Below are positions 8,952 through 16,922 of a DNA stretch of 64,000 bases, one piece after another. The DNA comes from Paraburkholderia caledonica NBRC 102488. Its GTDB lineage: Bacteria > Pseudomonadota > Gammaproteobacteria > Burkholderiales > Burkholderiaceae. The notes beneath the pieces are model-generated. The model was not told the origin of the DNA. It ran no database searches and was given only the letters and a program-made list of their open reading frames with translations. The stretch spans positions 159,341-223,340 of the forward strand of contig NZ_BAYE01000012.1 in the NCBI RefSeq assembly GCF_000685095.1, given 5' to 3'. Numbering within the stretch: the first letter of the stretch is position 1; every line of letters begins with the position of its first letter. The position numbers and the translations under genes are program-made.

Positions 8952-9295
8952 GTCGACGGTGAGCCTAGCAACGATCCCGCGGCTTAGTTAATGAACGGCG
9001 GTGTCGTTGTGCTCAGGCTCTGAGCTGGTTGCGATTTGAGCCTTAAGCGTAAGCAGAAATAGAAGCCCTCCATGTGAGGGCTTTTGTTTTTTTCGCGTTA
9101 GCTGATATTTACGGCTCGCTTGCTTACAGCAACTTTGTCACCGTTCGTAACCGCGCGAATATTAAAGGGGCGCTGCTTAGGCCGCTTGCGCGGCTTTGTG
9201 TGTTAGCGCAAAACATACGGTAACTGTTCGGTAAACATAGCGTGCGCCGATTGGTCTAACGTGTGTTCTCCCAATTCCCTGCTACTCGCGCCATC
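8952..9295. other. Intergenic region after sodB
   Basis: 344 bases. It holds the sodB terminator at 9063 and presumably the promoter of the lipoprotein gene that follows. No gene-like reading frame or RNA gene was recognised in the rest. Confidence 0.7.
9063..9093 (+). terminator. Intrinsic terminator of sodB
   Basis: 8-bp stem AAGCCCTC / GAGGGCTT (9063-9070 with 9076-9083), loop CATGT, followed by TTTTGTTTTTTT. Confidence 0.9.
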
Positions 9296-9871
9296 ATGAT
9301 TTCAAGTCTAAAACCGGTGCGCGCCGCGCTGCCTCTCGGGGCCGTTGCGCTCGCGCTGCTGGGCGGCTGCGCCGTTGTGCCGCCGAGCGGTCCCTCGGTG
9401 GTGGCTCTGCCGCGCAGTGGCGAGCCGCTCAGTCAGTTCCAGCAAGACGATTACACTTGCCGTGACTATGCGTTCCATTCGTCCGATGTAGCCGGCGCCT
9501 CGCAGAGCGCAACCACGAGCAGTGTCAACAGCGCAGCGGTCGGCACGTTCGGCGGCGCGGCAGTCGGCGCGCTTTTGGGCGCGGCGGCGGGCAACCCCGG
9601 CGCGGGCGCGGCCATCGGCGCGGGCAGCGGTTTGCTGATCGGCGGTGCTGCTGGCGCGAATGGCGCACAGTACTCGGCGAACAGCCTCCAGGCACGGTAT
9701 GACGCAGCCTACGCGCAGTGCATGACATCGAAAGGCAACACCATCTCGCAGCCGCAAGTGCCGGTCTACGCGCCGCAGCCCGTGTATGCGCCGCAGCCTG
9801 TCTATGTCGCTCCGCCGCCGCGTTATTACGGGCCGCCGCCGGTCATGTACTCTCCTTATCCGTACTACTGA
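9296..9871 (+). CDS. Glycine-zipper outer-membrane lipoprotein, YMGG-like
   Basis: 191-residue predicted lipoprotein. The signal peptide ends in the lipobox LLGGC at about residue 25, so the mature protein should be acylated and sorted to the outer membrane. A central glycine-zipper stretch (GTFGGAAVGALLGAAAGNPGAGA and following) can form a membrane hairpin. The C-terminus is Pro/Tyr-rich with a duplicated VYAPQP unit. Two cysteines (YTCRDY and AQCMTS) could form a disulfide. Function is not known; such proteins are often envelope-stress or biofilm associated. ATG at 9296 is preferred over the upstream GTG at 9263 because it starts the signal peptide. Confidence 0.82.
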   Translation: MISSLKPVRAALPLGAVALALLGGCAVVPPSGPSVVALPRSGEPLSQFQQDDYTCRDYAFHSSDVAGASQSATTSSVNSAAVGTFGGAAVGALLGAAAGNPGAGAAIGAGSGLLIGGAAGANGAQYSANSLQARYDAAYAQCMTSKGNTISQPQVPVYAPQPVYAPQPVYVAPPPRYYGPPPVMYSPYPYY

Positions 9872-9938
9872 CTGTACGTCATTCATACGCGCGCATGAGC
9901 CACGTCCGGCACATGCGCAGATGGATGAATGGCGCGAC

Positions 9939-11420
9939 CTATTCGGCGTCGCTGCCTCCCGCCGTCTTGCGCGGCCGGCGGTTGCGTGACGACGCTGTCT
10001 TTCGTGTGGCTCTCTTCTTTGGGGCCGGCGTTTGCTCCGCGACGGCTGACGATTCTGCAACTGGCGCCGCAGTTTCCGCGGCGCTGTCCGATTTTTGTGC
10101 TGCAGTCTTTCTCGCTTTCTTCGCGGCTGGTTTGCGCGGTTCGCGCGGCCTACGACGTTGAGTCTGCGTGTCGTCTGCCTGCTCCGCCTCGGCACTCGCG
10201 ACTGCGTCAGCTTCACTAGTCGTCACGTTCTCGGGGTGCGCGGCAGGTGCCTGAAGCAACTCCGACGAAAAATCCGCGGGTGCCTGCCTCAATCCAGTGT
10301 CCGGATCGCTTTGACTGGCCGCGCCGTAGTCGTCTTGTCGATCGGCGGTTCCGGCGGATTCGTATGGGCTTTCCTGGGCGACTTCGCGAGTGACTTGCTG
10401 GCTCGCACCTCCTTTCCGATTGCCACGGCCCCGACGACGCTGATCATGCTTACCGCCTGTCTCGGCTGCCACCGTTTCAGCCGCTTTAGGCTCAACAAGC
10501 TGTTCAGCTACCTGTGCGGTATCGGCACGTTCGCTCGCATGTTCGGTCGCCTGCTCGCCCGCACTTTCTCCGAGCACGTTCGAGACCGTGCTCCGGTACA
10601 CATAGGCGCCTGACTTCTCGTCGCGGCCGAATTCCAGCAGTCCGCGCGCGTGCGCCTCCTCGAGCAGATTGCCGAACGCGCGAAAGCCATAATAGGTCTC
10701 GTTGAAATCAGGCTTACGACGCTTGATGGCGTTTTTCAACACTGACGCCCAGATTTTTCCGCTGTCGCCGCGCTCGGAAGCGAGCGCGTCGAACGTTTGC
10801 ACTGCAATCTCGACGGCTTTAGTGCGACGCTTTTCGAGGTCTTCCTTGCTGCGGCTTTTATCTTCTTCCTGCGATGGCTTGCCGGTCGGCTGAGTCGCCT
10901 TCTGCGGCCGCGACGACTCCCGCTTCGCAACCGTCCGTTGACTTTCCCGGACGAGGTCGTCGTAAAAAAAGAACTCGTCGCAGTTTGCGATTAGGAGGTC
11001 TGACGTGGATTGCTGCACGCCGACGCCAATCACCTGTTTCGCGTTTTCGCGCAGTTTCGACACAAGCGGTGAAAAGTCCGAGTCGCCGCTGATGATCACA
11101 AACGTATTGACGTGTGATTTGGTGTAGCAAAGGTCGAGCGCGTCGACGACCAGCCGGATATCCGCGGAGTTCTTACCCGATTGGCGCACGTGCGGAATTT
11201 CGATCAATTCGAAGTTGGCCTCGTGCATTGCCCCTTTGAAACTCTTATAGCGATCCCAGTCGCAATACGCTTTCTTTACGACGATGCTGCCCTTGAGTAG
11301 CAGACGTTCGAGCACCAGCTTGATATCGAACTTGTCGTACTTCGCGTCGCGCACGCCCAGCGCGACATTTTCGAAGTCGCAGAAGAGCGCCATGCTGACG
11401 GTTTCATTGGATGACGCCAT
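9939..11420 (-). CDS. NYN (PIN-like) domain and OST-HTH/LOTUS domain protein, putative RNase
   Basis: 493 residues. The N-terminal NYN/DUF88 domain (about 8-155) has ALFCDFENVALG, with the first acidic residue Asp15, NSADIRLVVDALDL and ISGDSDFSPLV, the acidic set of PIN-like metal-dependent nucleases. About 205-278 is an OST-HTH/LOTUS module (WASVLKNAIKRRKPDFNETYYGFRAFGNLLEEAHARGL), an RNA-binding fold. A charged linker joins them and the remainder is low-complexity Ala/Glu then Lys/Arg-rich, ending in a basic tail that could bind nucleic acid. GGAGAT lies 7 bases before the ATG. RNase activity is inferred from the fold; the substrate is unknown. Confidence 0.88.
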   Translation of the reverse strand: MASSNETVSMALFCDFENVALGVRDAKYDKFDIKLVLERLLLKGSIVVKKAYCDWDRYKSFKGAMHEANFELIEIPHVRQSGKNSADIRLVVDALDLCYTKSHVNTFVIISGDSDFSPLVSKLRENAKQVIGVGVQQSTSDLLIANCDEFFFYDDLVRESQRTVAKRESSRPQKATQPTGKPSQEEDKSRSKEDLEKRRTKAVEIAVQTFDALASERGDSGKIWASVLKNAIKRRKPDFNETYYGFRAFGNLLEEAHARGLLEFGRDEKSGAYVYRSTVSNVLGESAGEQATEHASERADTAQVAEQLVEPKAAETVAAETGGKHDQRRRGRGNRKGGASQQVTREVAQESPYESAGTADRQDDYGAASQSDPDTGLRQAPADFSSELLQAPAAHPENVTTSEADAVASAEAEQADDTQTQRRRPREPRKPAAKKARKTAAQKSDSAAETAAPVAESSAVAEQTPAPKKRATRKTASSRNRRPRKTAGGSDAE

Positions 11421-11528
11421 GTAAATCTCCATTGAAGCGCTCGTCGATGTCGACGAATCGCGACCATGATAGCGATTCCAGCGAAGCTGATCAGCTTTTG
11501 TCGAGACAACGCAGTTCAACGCGCCGAC

Positions 11529-12188
11529 CTACAGATCGTGACGCTTGTCTGGCGCGGCAGGAAACGGGCTTAGTGCCGCCCGCGTTTCCAATACCTCGTC
11601 CACTAGGCCATAGGTTTTTGCCGCGAGGGCTGACATGAAATTGTCGCGGTCTGTGTCGCGCGCGATTTCCTCGATGCTTCGCCCCGTCCGTTCGGCCATC
11701 ATCGCGTTCAGGCGTTCGCGCAGATAGAGCACTTCCTTAGCCTGAATGTCTATATCTGCCGCCGTGCCTTGGCTACCACCCGAGGGCTGATGGATCATGA
11801 TGCGTGCGTTAGGCAACGCGTACCGTTTGCCGCGTTGGCCGGCGCACAGCAGGAACGTGCCCATGCTTGCAGCAAAGCCGGTGCATAACGTCGACACCTC
11901 CGGCTTGATGAACTGCATGGTGTCGTAAATGGCGAGGCCGTCGTAAACCGAGCCGCCCGGCGAATTGATGTAAAACGAAATATCCTTGTCGGGGTTCTCA
12001 GATTCGAGGAATAGCAGTTGCGCCACGATAAGACTGGCCGACTGCTCGTTCACGGGCCCCACTAGAAACACGATGCGCTCGCGCAACAAACGAGAATAGA
12101 TGTCGTAGGCGCGCTCACCGCGACCGGACTGCTCTATGACGGTTGGGACAAGCCCGAGACCCGTGACGGATGGGTAATTGGAATGCAT
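11529..12188 (-). CDS. Second ClpP-type serine protease, not linked to clpX
   Basis: 219-residue ClpP-family peptidase. The catalytic triad is visible: Ser in GFAASMGTFLL, His in ARIMIHQPSGG and Asp in RDTDRDNFMSA. YINSPGGSVYDGLAIYDTMQ is also conserved. It is a stand-alone copy: neither tig nor clpX is next to it, unlike the usual housekeeping locus, and clpS-clpA are 27 kb away. It may form mixed or separate barrels with another ClpP. The ATG at 12188 gives MHSNYPSVTGLGLVPTVIEQ, matching the family. Its start faces the sigma-factor gene, so the 200 bases between hold both promoters. Confidence 0.93.
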   Translation of the reverse strand: MHSNYPSVTGLGLVPTVIEQSGRGERAYDIYSRLLRERIVFLVGPVNEQSASLIVAQLLFLESENPDKDISFYINSPGGSVYDGLAIYDTMQFIKPEVSTLCTGFAASMGTFLLCAGQRGKRYALPNARIMIHQPSGGSQGTAADIDIQAKEVLYLRERLNAMMAERTGRSIEEIARDTDRDNFMSALAAKTYGLVDEVLETRAALSPFPAAPDKRHDL

Positions 12189-12388
12189 TTTTGCCTCGCG
12201 GAAGTGGGCTGCTGTCCCTATGACGATCCCGCTGTCGGCCGCGTGACATAAATATTTTTTTGCGCGCCTGTCACGCAACGGATTGCCCAAGCGTCAAGCT
12301 GCAATGGATGGCTTTTGCGGTGCGCCGCCGGAGCATCCTGCATATCAGCGCACGCGCTTTTCATCACGCACGATCTGGAGGTCAACGC

Positions 12389-13588
12389 ATGACAGAACAC
12401 GAAATCGACAAGGCATCCAGCTTCGGTGCGGTGCGCGCCCGGCTTATCGCGTTGGCGTACCGCATGCTGGGCAGTCGCGCGGAGGCAGAAGACATCGTGC
12501 AGGACGTTTGGCTGAAGTGGCATCTTGCCGACACGCGTGAAGTGCAAACGCCGGCGGCCTGGCTGACCACACTGACCACGCGCACGGCGATCGACCGTCT
12601 GAGAAATGTGCAGCGCGAGCGGGAATCGCAGGCCACCGGCTGGTTGCCGGAGCCTTGGCTGGACGAAGTCGCGCCATCGGCCGAAGAACTCGCCTTACGC
12701 GCCGCGGAAATGTCGTATGGCGTGATGCTGTTGCTTGAGCGTCTCAAACCGGATGAGCGCGCGGCGTTCGTGCTGCACGAAGCGTTTGATTGTGACTATG
12801 CCGAGATCGGCAAGATCCTGGAGCGTACGCCTGCAAGTTGCAGGCAGATAGTCCATCGAGCAAGAGTTCGTTTGCAGCGTGCGGGCGCGCCGTTGCAAAG
12901 GCCCGACGCCCAGGCTCACGCGCGGATCGTCGAGCGTTTGCGCAGCGCGTTGGAGGCGCAAGACCGGGCAAGCTTGCTCGACCTGTTTAGCGACACGCCG
13001 GTAGTAGTTAGCGACGAGCCGGAGTTCGGGGCGCTGAATGTTGTGGCAAGTTCGCCCGCACCTTTGGTTACACCCTTAGTCGCACCTTCAGTCACACCTT
13101 CAGTCACACGTGGCGGTGCGGAAGCGGTAACAAACTTGCCGGGAATACGGGCACAGGCGGTTGCCCAAGCAACTGCCTGCGAGCACGAATCTACATTTGG
13201 CTCTACATTCGGCAATTGGATCGACAAGGTGACGTCGCTGGCGGGGCAGGCGAGCCATGTCGAACTGGTGTCGGTGGGCGGAGCGCCGTCCATCGCTTTC
13301 CTTATCGAAGGCGAGGTCGTCGCGTTGATCGACGTCTCTACAGAAGGCCCGTACAACCGCCTCACAAGCGGCCAGAAGCGCAGTCGGACACACGGCCCGG
13401 TCTGCAACGCGGCCAACGGCGCTCAGAAGATCGTTTCGTTGCGAGCGGTAACGAGCGCTTCGCGGCTTCAGGCCGCCAACCGCGCTTTTGGCCGCGCAGC
13501 GGTCACTGAGTTGCTGGCGCGGATTACGCGCAACCCGGCGCAGTCAGTTGCGATGAGCCGCGACTTCCCAGTTGATGTCTACGCATAG
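12389..13588 (+). CDS. ECF41-like RNA polymerase sigma factor with atypical C-terminal extension
   Basis: 399-residue sigma factor. Region 2 (about 14-75) includes LAYRMLGSRAEAEDIVQDVWL, then the WLPEP motif at 85-89 that marks the ECF41/SigJ group, then region 4 (110-165) with YAEIGKILERTPASCRQIVHRAR. ECF41 proteins carry a SnoaL-like C-terminal domain that controls activity through a DGGGK motif; here the equivalent stretch reads SDEPEFGAL, and a Pro/Val/Thr repeat insert (225-240) follows. GGAGGT lies 6 bases before the ATG. The usual carboxymuconolactone-decarboxylase partner gene is not adjacent. Its 3' end overlaps the EAL gene by 45 bases. Confidence 0.88.
   Translation: MTEHEIDKASSFGAVRARLIALAYRMLGSRAEAEDIVQDVWLKWHLADTREVQTPAAWLTTLTTRTAIDRLRNVQRERESQATGWLPEPWLDEVAPSAEELALRAAEMSYGVMLLLERLKPDERAAFVLHEAFDCDYAEIGKILERTPASCRQIVHRARVRLQRAGAPLQRPDAQAHARIVERLRSALEAQDRASLLDLFSDTPVVVSDEPEFGALNVVASSPAPLVTPLVAPSVTPSVTRGGAEAVTNLPGIRAQAVAQATACEHESTFGSTFGNWIDKVTSLAGQASHVELVSVGGAPSIAFLIEGEVVALIDVSTEGPYNRLTSGQKRSRTHGPVCNAANGAQKIVSLRAVTSASRLQAANRAFGRAAVTELLARITRNPAQSVAMSRDFPVDVYA
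13058..13105 (+). repeat. Four 12-bp tandem repeats inside the sigma-factor gene
   Basis: Four in-frame copies of a GCACCTTCAGTC-like unit, each encoding a four-residue (A/T)-P-(L/S)-V motif. Copies three and four differ only at the first base. The array could change length by slippage without shifting frame. Confidence 0.85.
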
Positions 13589-14821
13589 CACTTGTGTACC
13601 CCTCGGCGTATGCGCGGCGATTGAGGCAGTCACACACAAATGCGCTTCGTTGATCGAAAGATAGGGGGGGGTTAGATGCACCTGACCCGGCACACGCATT
13701 GCCTGGATGAAATACGGCCGCCGCTCCCAGCTTGCGCCCTCGGAATGCAACAGTGGTCGGAAGCGCTTGGCGCGTTGCGAGGCGCGCCCCGGAGGCAGCA
13801 CGTTGTCGCCGATCTGCCGTCCAGAGCCGTCCAGAATGAAGCAGCGTGCTGTCTCGCCGAGTTTCAGCAGCGGGGCAGTCGCCTCGGCAGCAGGCCGCCC
13901 GGCTACAAGTTCTGCGGCTGCCGTTTGGAGCGCAGTCACGTACGGCGCCAGCCGCGTCGCCTGCGCGCGCTCACGCGCTGCAACCCGCTCACGCAACGCC
14001 GCCGAAAGGGAGTCCATCAAACCAGCAGCGGTTTGTGGCTTGACCGCATCGACGCTCGGACCTGCAAAGAAGGCGCCCTGCACGAAATCGACGTTGCATT
14101 CGAGAGCGATCAGCGCATCGCGTTCAGTAGTGAGGCCACCCATCAGCACTAATTGGCCGGACTCATGCAGCAGCGAGACGAGGCCGGGCAGCACGCGTTC
14201 AATGTGCGAATGCTCGCTGGCTTGCGCGAGAATGCAGCGATCGAGCGTGACAATGTCGGGGCGCAGGTTCCAGACGCGGTCAATGTTCGAATGCTTGGCG
14301 CCAAAGCCAGCGAGCGCAATCAGGAAGCCGGACTTGCGGAGTGCGTCGATGATCTCCGCAAAACGGGTTGTTTCGCCGCCCGCCTGTTCGGACACTTCCA
14401 GGACCACGCGTTGTGGCGGCAAACCCAACGCCTTGAGGCCGGCCAGGAGTGCGTCGCCATAACTGGTGTCCATCAGTGCGGCCGGGTGAAGGCTTAGGAA
14501 GAGCCATTCATCGTGACTGTCGAACGCGTTGAAGTTGCCAAGGTGAAGTGATTCGGCCAGCCGACCCAGTTCCAGCAAGTCGCCGCGCCGCGCGGCCTGG
14601 GTGAAGACCTCGTGCGAGGGCACTTGCGCCGCGTGCTCGTCGTGGGCGCGCAGCGACGCGTGATAACCGATTGCGCGCCGGTGCGATACCGAGAAAACCG
14701 GCTGGAACACGCTGAAGACGGTGTAGCCGCCGTAAAGAACGGTGCGCCGGGAGCCTTCGTCGCCGGCCATCGGGCGGGGAGGCTGGAAACCGGGGGGATC
14801 GAGTTCGATCATGCTCATCAT
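13544..14821 (-). CDS. Degenerate EAL-domain protein with C-terminal sensor-like domain
   Basis: 425 residues. Residues about 35-290 follow the EAL fold (FQPVFSVSHRRAIGYHASLRA, VVLEVSEQ, VDFVQGAFFAGP), but the signature EAL tripeptide reads HAS, the catalytic Asn position in LFLSLHP is Ser, and the metal-binding DDFG reads AGFG. Hydrolysis of cyclic di-GMP is therefore unlikely. The C-terminal 130 residues (CFILDGSGRQIGDN, PPYLSINEAHLCVTASI) resemble the PAS-like C-terminal domain of YkuI-type proteins. Two further ATGs (14818, 14812) are possible starts; no ribosome site decides. A run of eight C lies in its 3' part, and its end overlaps the sigma-factor gene. Confidence 0.85.
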   Translation of the reverse strand: MMSMIELDPPGFQPPRPMAGDEGSRRTVLYGGYTVFSVFQPVFSVSHRRAIGYHASLRAHDEHAAQVPSHEVFTQAARRGDLLELGRLAESLHLGNFNAFDSHDEWLFLSLHPAALMDTSYGDALLAGLKALGLPPQRVVLEVSEQAGGETTRFAEIIDALRKSGFLIALAGFGAKHSNIDRVWNLRPDIVTLDRCILAQASEHSHIERVLPGLVSLLHESGQLVLMGGLTTERDALIALECNVDFVQGAFFAGPSVDAVKPQTAAGLMDSLSAALRERVAARERAQATRLAPYVTALQTAAAELVAGRPAAEATAPLLKLGETARCFILDGSGRQIGDNVLPPGRASQRAKRFRPLLHSEGASWERRPYFIQAMRVPGQVHLTPPYLSINEAHLCVTASIAAHTPRGTQVLCVDINWEVAAHRN

Positions 14822-15251
14822 GTCAGTCTTGTGAAGGGCGGCGCGATCGCATGCTCGATGTGAGTGTGCATGCGCGATACGTAAGTTTACAGGATAGAAG
14901 AGCAAGATCTATGCACGTGCAGAGATGCTGCGTGCGCTCGCGATTGCCACGAGGGATCGCGAACATTGTGCGCCAACCCGGGCGCTCGCGCGGTCATTCG
15001 CACTTTGCTGGTGCGGGCAGCGCCCTGCGGCAGAGCCAAAGTTTGCAGCCACGCTGCCGCGGAGAGAGCAATGGCAGGCGCTCTGCGTGGAGTTGTGTCC
15101 GGTGCTCGGACTGCTGCCGACGACTAACAGCTAACGTCCTTGACTAGCGTCCACTATCGCCCCGACGACAGCCAACGCCCGGACCACGCCTGGACGAACG
15201 TCCGACCAACACCCAACCCCACCCACACCGCCGCAATTCAACCTAAAAAAC
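14822..15251. other. Intergenic region upstream of the EAL gene
   Basis: 430 bases with no gene I can support. A 69-codon frame at 14925-15134 (plus) lacks a ribosome site and any recognisable motif. The right end (about 15200-15245) is strikingly C/A-rich on the plus strand. It should contain the promoter of the EAL gene and the 3' end of the MFS gene transcript. Confidence 0.65.
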
Positions 15252-16712
15252 TCACGTACGCTCAGAAGGATCGGTCTTTTTCGCGGGCGTCCGGATATCA
15301 GGTGACAACTGCGCGAAGATCCACGCCGACCCTGCGGTGATAATGCCGACGCACAGGAAAGTCGCATGAAACGCAGGCAATGAGTTTGCGGCCGTCACGC
15401 GTGGCAAGAGGCCCGTGAACGTGGCGAGCAAGGCGCCGGCCACCGTCACGCCGAGGCTCATCGACAGCATCTGGACAAGGGAGAACAAACTGTTGCCGCT
15501 GCTTGCGCCGCCGGTCCCGAGGTCCTTGAGCGTCAAGGTATTCATCGCGGTGAATTGCATCGAGTTGACTGCACCGAACAATGCCAGTTGCACAAGCCTC
15601 AACCATAACGGCTGGCCCGCGCTGGTGAGCGAGAAGCTCGCCATCGTCAAGCCGACAAGAATCGTGTTGGTCATTAATACGCGGCGATAGCTGTACTTAA
15701 TGATCAGCGTGGTCACGAGGCGCTTGGACGCCATGCCCGCAGCCGCGACGGGCAGCATCATCATGCCGGCTTCAAACGCGCTATAGCCGAGGCTCACCTG
15801 CAATAGCAAAGGAATCAGATACGGCATCGCGCCGCTGCCTATCCGCGCGAATAGATTGCCGAGCAGTCCAACGCTGAAAGTGTGGATCTTGAACAGATCG
15901 AGCGGAAAAATAGGCGACGGCTCACGCACCGCGTGCAAACCGTAGGCGACAAAACACGCGAGGCTCAGGATCAGCAGCACGAGCACGGTCGCGTGTTGAA
16001 TGCCGAATTCGGTACGCCCGTCGAGCGCGGACGAAATAGCCACCATGCCGGCCACGAGCAGAAGGTAGCCTTTGACGTCGAACTTGCCGACCTGTTCATT
16101 ACGGCTATCCGGCATGAATATGAATGTGGCGATGCATCCGGCGATGCCCACGGGCACGTTGATCAGAAAGATCCAGTGCCAGGATGCGATCTTCACCAGC
16201 CAGCCGCCAAGCGTCGGGCCAATCAACGGACCGATCAGTCCGGGGATGGCGACGAATGACAGCGCCGGCAAATAGCGCTCGGCCGGAAACGTCCGCAGCA
16301 CGGCGAGCCGCCCGACCGGCAGCAGCATCGCGCCGCCCACGCCCTGCACGATGCGGAACACCACCAGTTGGTTCAGCGTTTGAGCGTTCGCGCATAGCAA
16401 CGAGCCGACCGCGAAGACCAGGATTGCGCTGAAGAACACGCGCCGCGTGCCCAGTTTGTCGGCGAGCCAGCCGGACACGGGAATCATCACGGCCATCGTC
16501 AGTGAATAGGCGATGACGACCGACTGCATGCGCAACGGGAGTTCGCCGAGGCTCGTTGCCATCGCTGGCAGGGCGGTGTTGACGATCGTCGAATCGAGCG
16601 TCTGCATGAAGAAGCCGGTCGCGACGAGCCACAGCATCACCGTCAGTGAGCGGGCGGAAGGGGTGCTGGCTGCGACGGTTGCCGAGGCAGGCGGAGTTGG
16701 CGGCGTGGACAT
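15252..16712 (-). CDS. MFS multidrug efflux transporter, MdtD-like (DHA2 family)
   Basis: 486-residue inner-membrane transporter with about 14 predicted helices. GFFMQTLDSTIVNTALPAMATSLGE and SVVIAYSLTMAVMIPVSGWLADKLGTRRVF are motif D1 and motif A of drug:H+ antiporters, and GPLIGPTLGGWL is motif C of exporters. Overall it is close to E. coli MdtD in length and in MNTLTLKDL and GNSLFS segments. It is not next to an MdtABC-type RND system and no membrane-fusion protein gene adjoins. Substrate unknown. An N-terminal Ser/Thr/Ala-rich cytoplasmic tail of about 22 residues precedes the first helix. Confidence 0.9.
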   Translation of the reverse strand: MSTPPTPPASATVAASTPSARSLTVMLWLVATGFFMQTLDSTIVNTALPAMATSLGELPLRMQSVVIAYSLTMAVMIPVSGWLADKLGTRRVFFSAILVFAVGSLLCANAQTLNQLVVFRIVQGVGGAMLLPVGRLAVLRTFPAERYLPALSFVAIPGLIGPLIGPTLGGWLVKIASWHWIFLINVPVGIAGCIATFIFMPDSRNEQVGKFDVKGYLLLVAGMVAISSALDGRTEFGIQHATVLVLLILSLACFVAYGLHAVREPSPIFPLDLFKIHTFSVGLLGNLFARIGSGAMPYLIPLLLQVSLGYSAFEAGMMMLPVAAAGMASKRLVTTLIIKYSYRRVLMTNTILVGLTMASFSLTSAGQPLWLRLVQLALFGAVNSMQFTAMNTLTLKDLGTGGASSGNSLFSLVQMLSMSLGVTVAGALLATFTGLLPRVTAANSLPAFHATFLCVGIITAGSAWIFAQLSPDIRTPAKKTDPSERT

Positions 16713-16922
16713 GAAGTAGCGGCTAGGCGCAAGGACGGCAAGGACCCGCTATTCTAGGGAAAAGCAGCCGACGACGCAGGAAGGGCAAAGCCCGAGCCAG
16801 GCAAGGAAGACAGGTCATGATGTGCTGATGTGCGCGTCGGGCTTACGTCGCAAGGCGGTACGGCCGCGAAGCCGGGCGCGACAGAATCACGCCAACGAAC
16901 CCCAACCCCGCAACCGCCCCCT

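Noticed and set aside
14925..15134. 69-codon plus-strand frame in the gap upstream of the EAL gene
   Set aside because: No ribosome site, no signal peptide or motif, and codon use unlike its neighbours.
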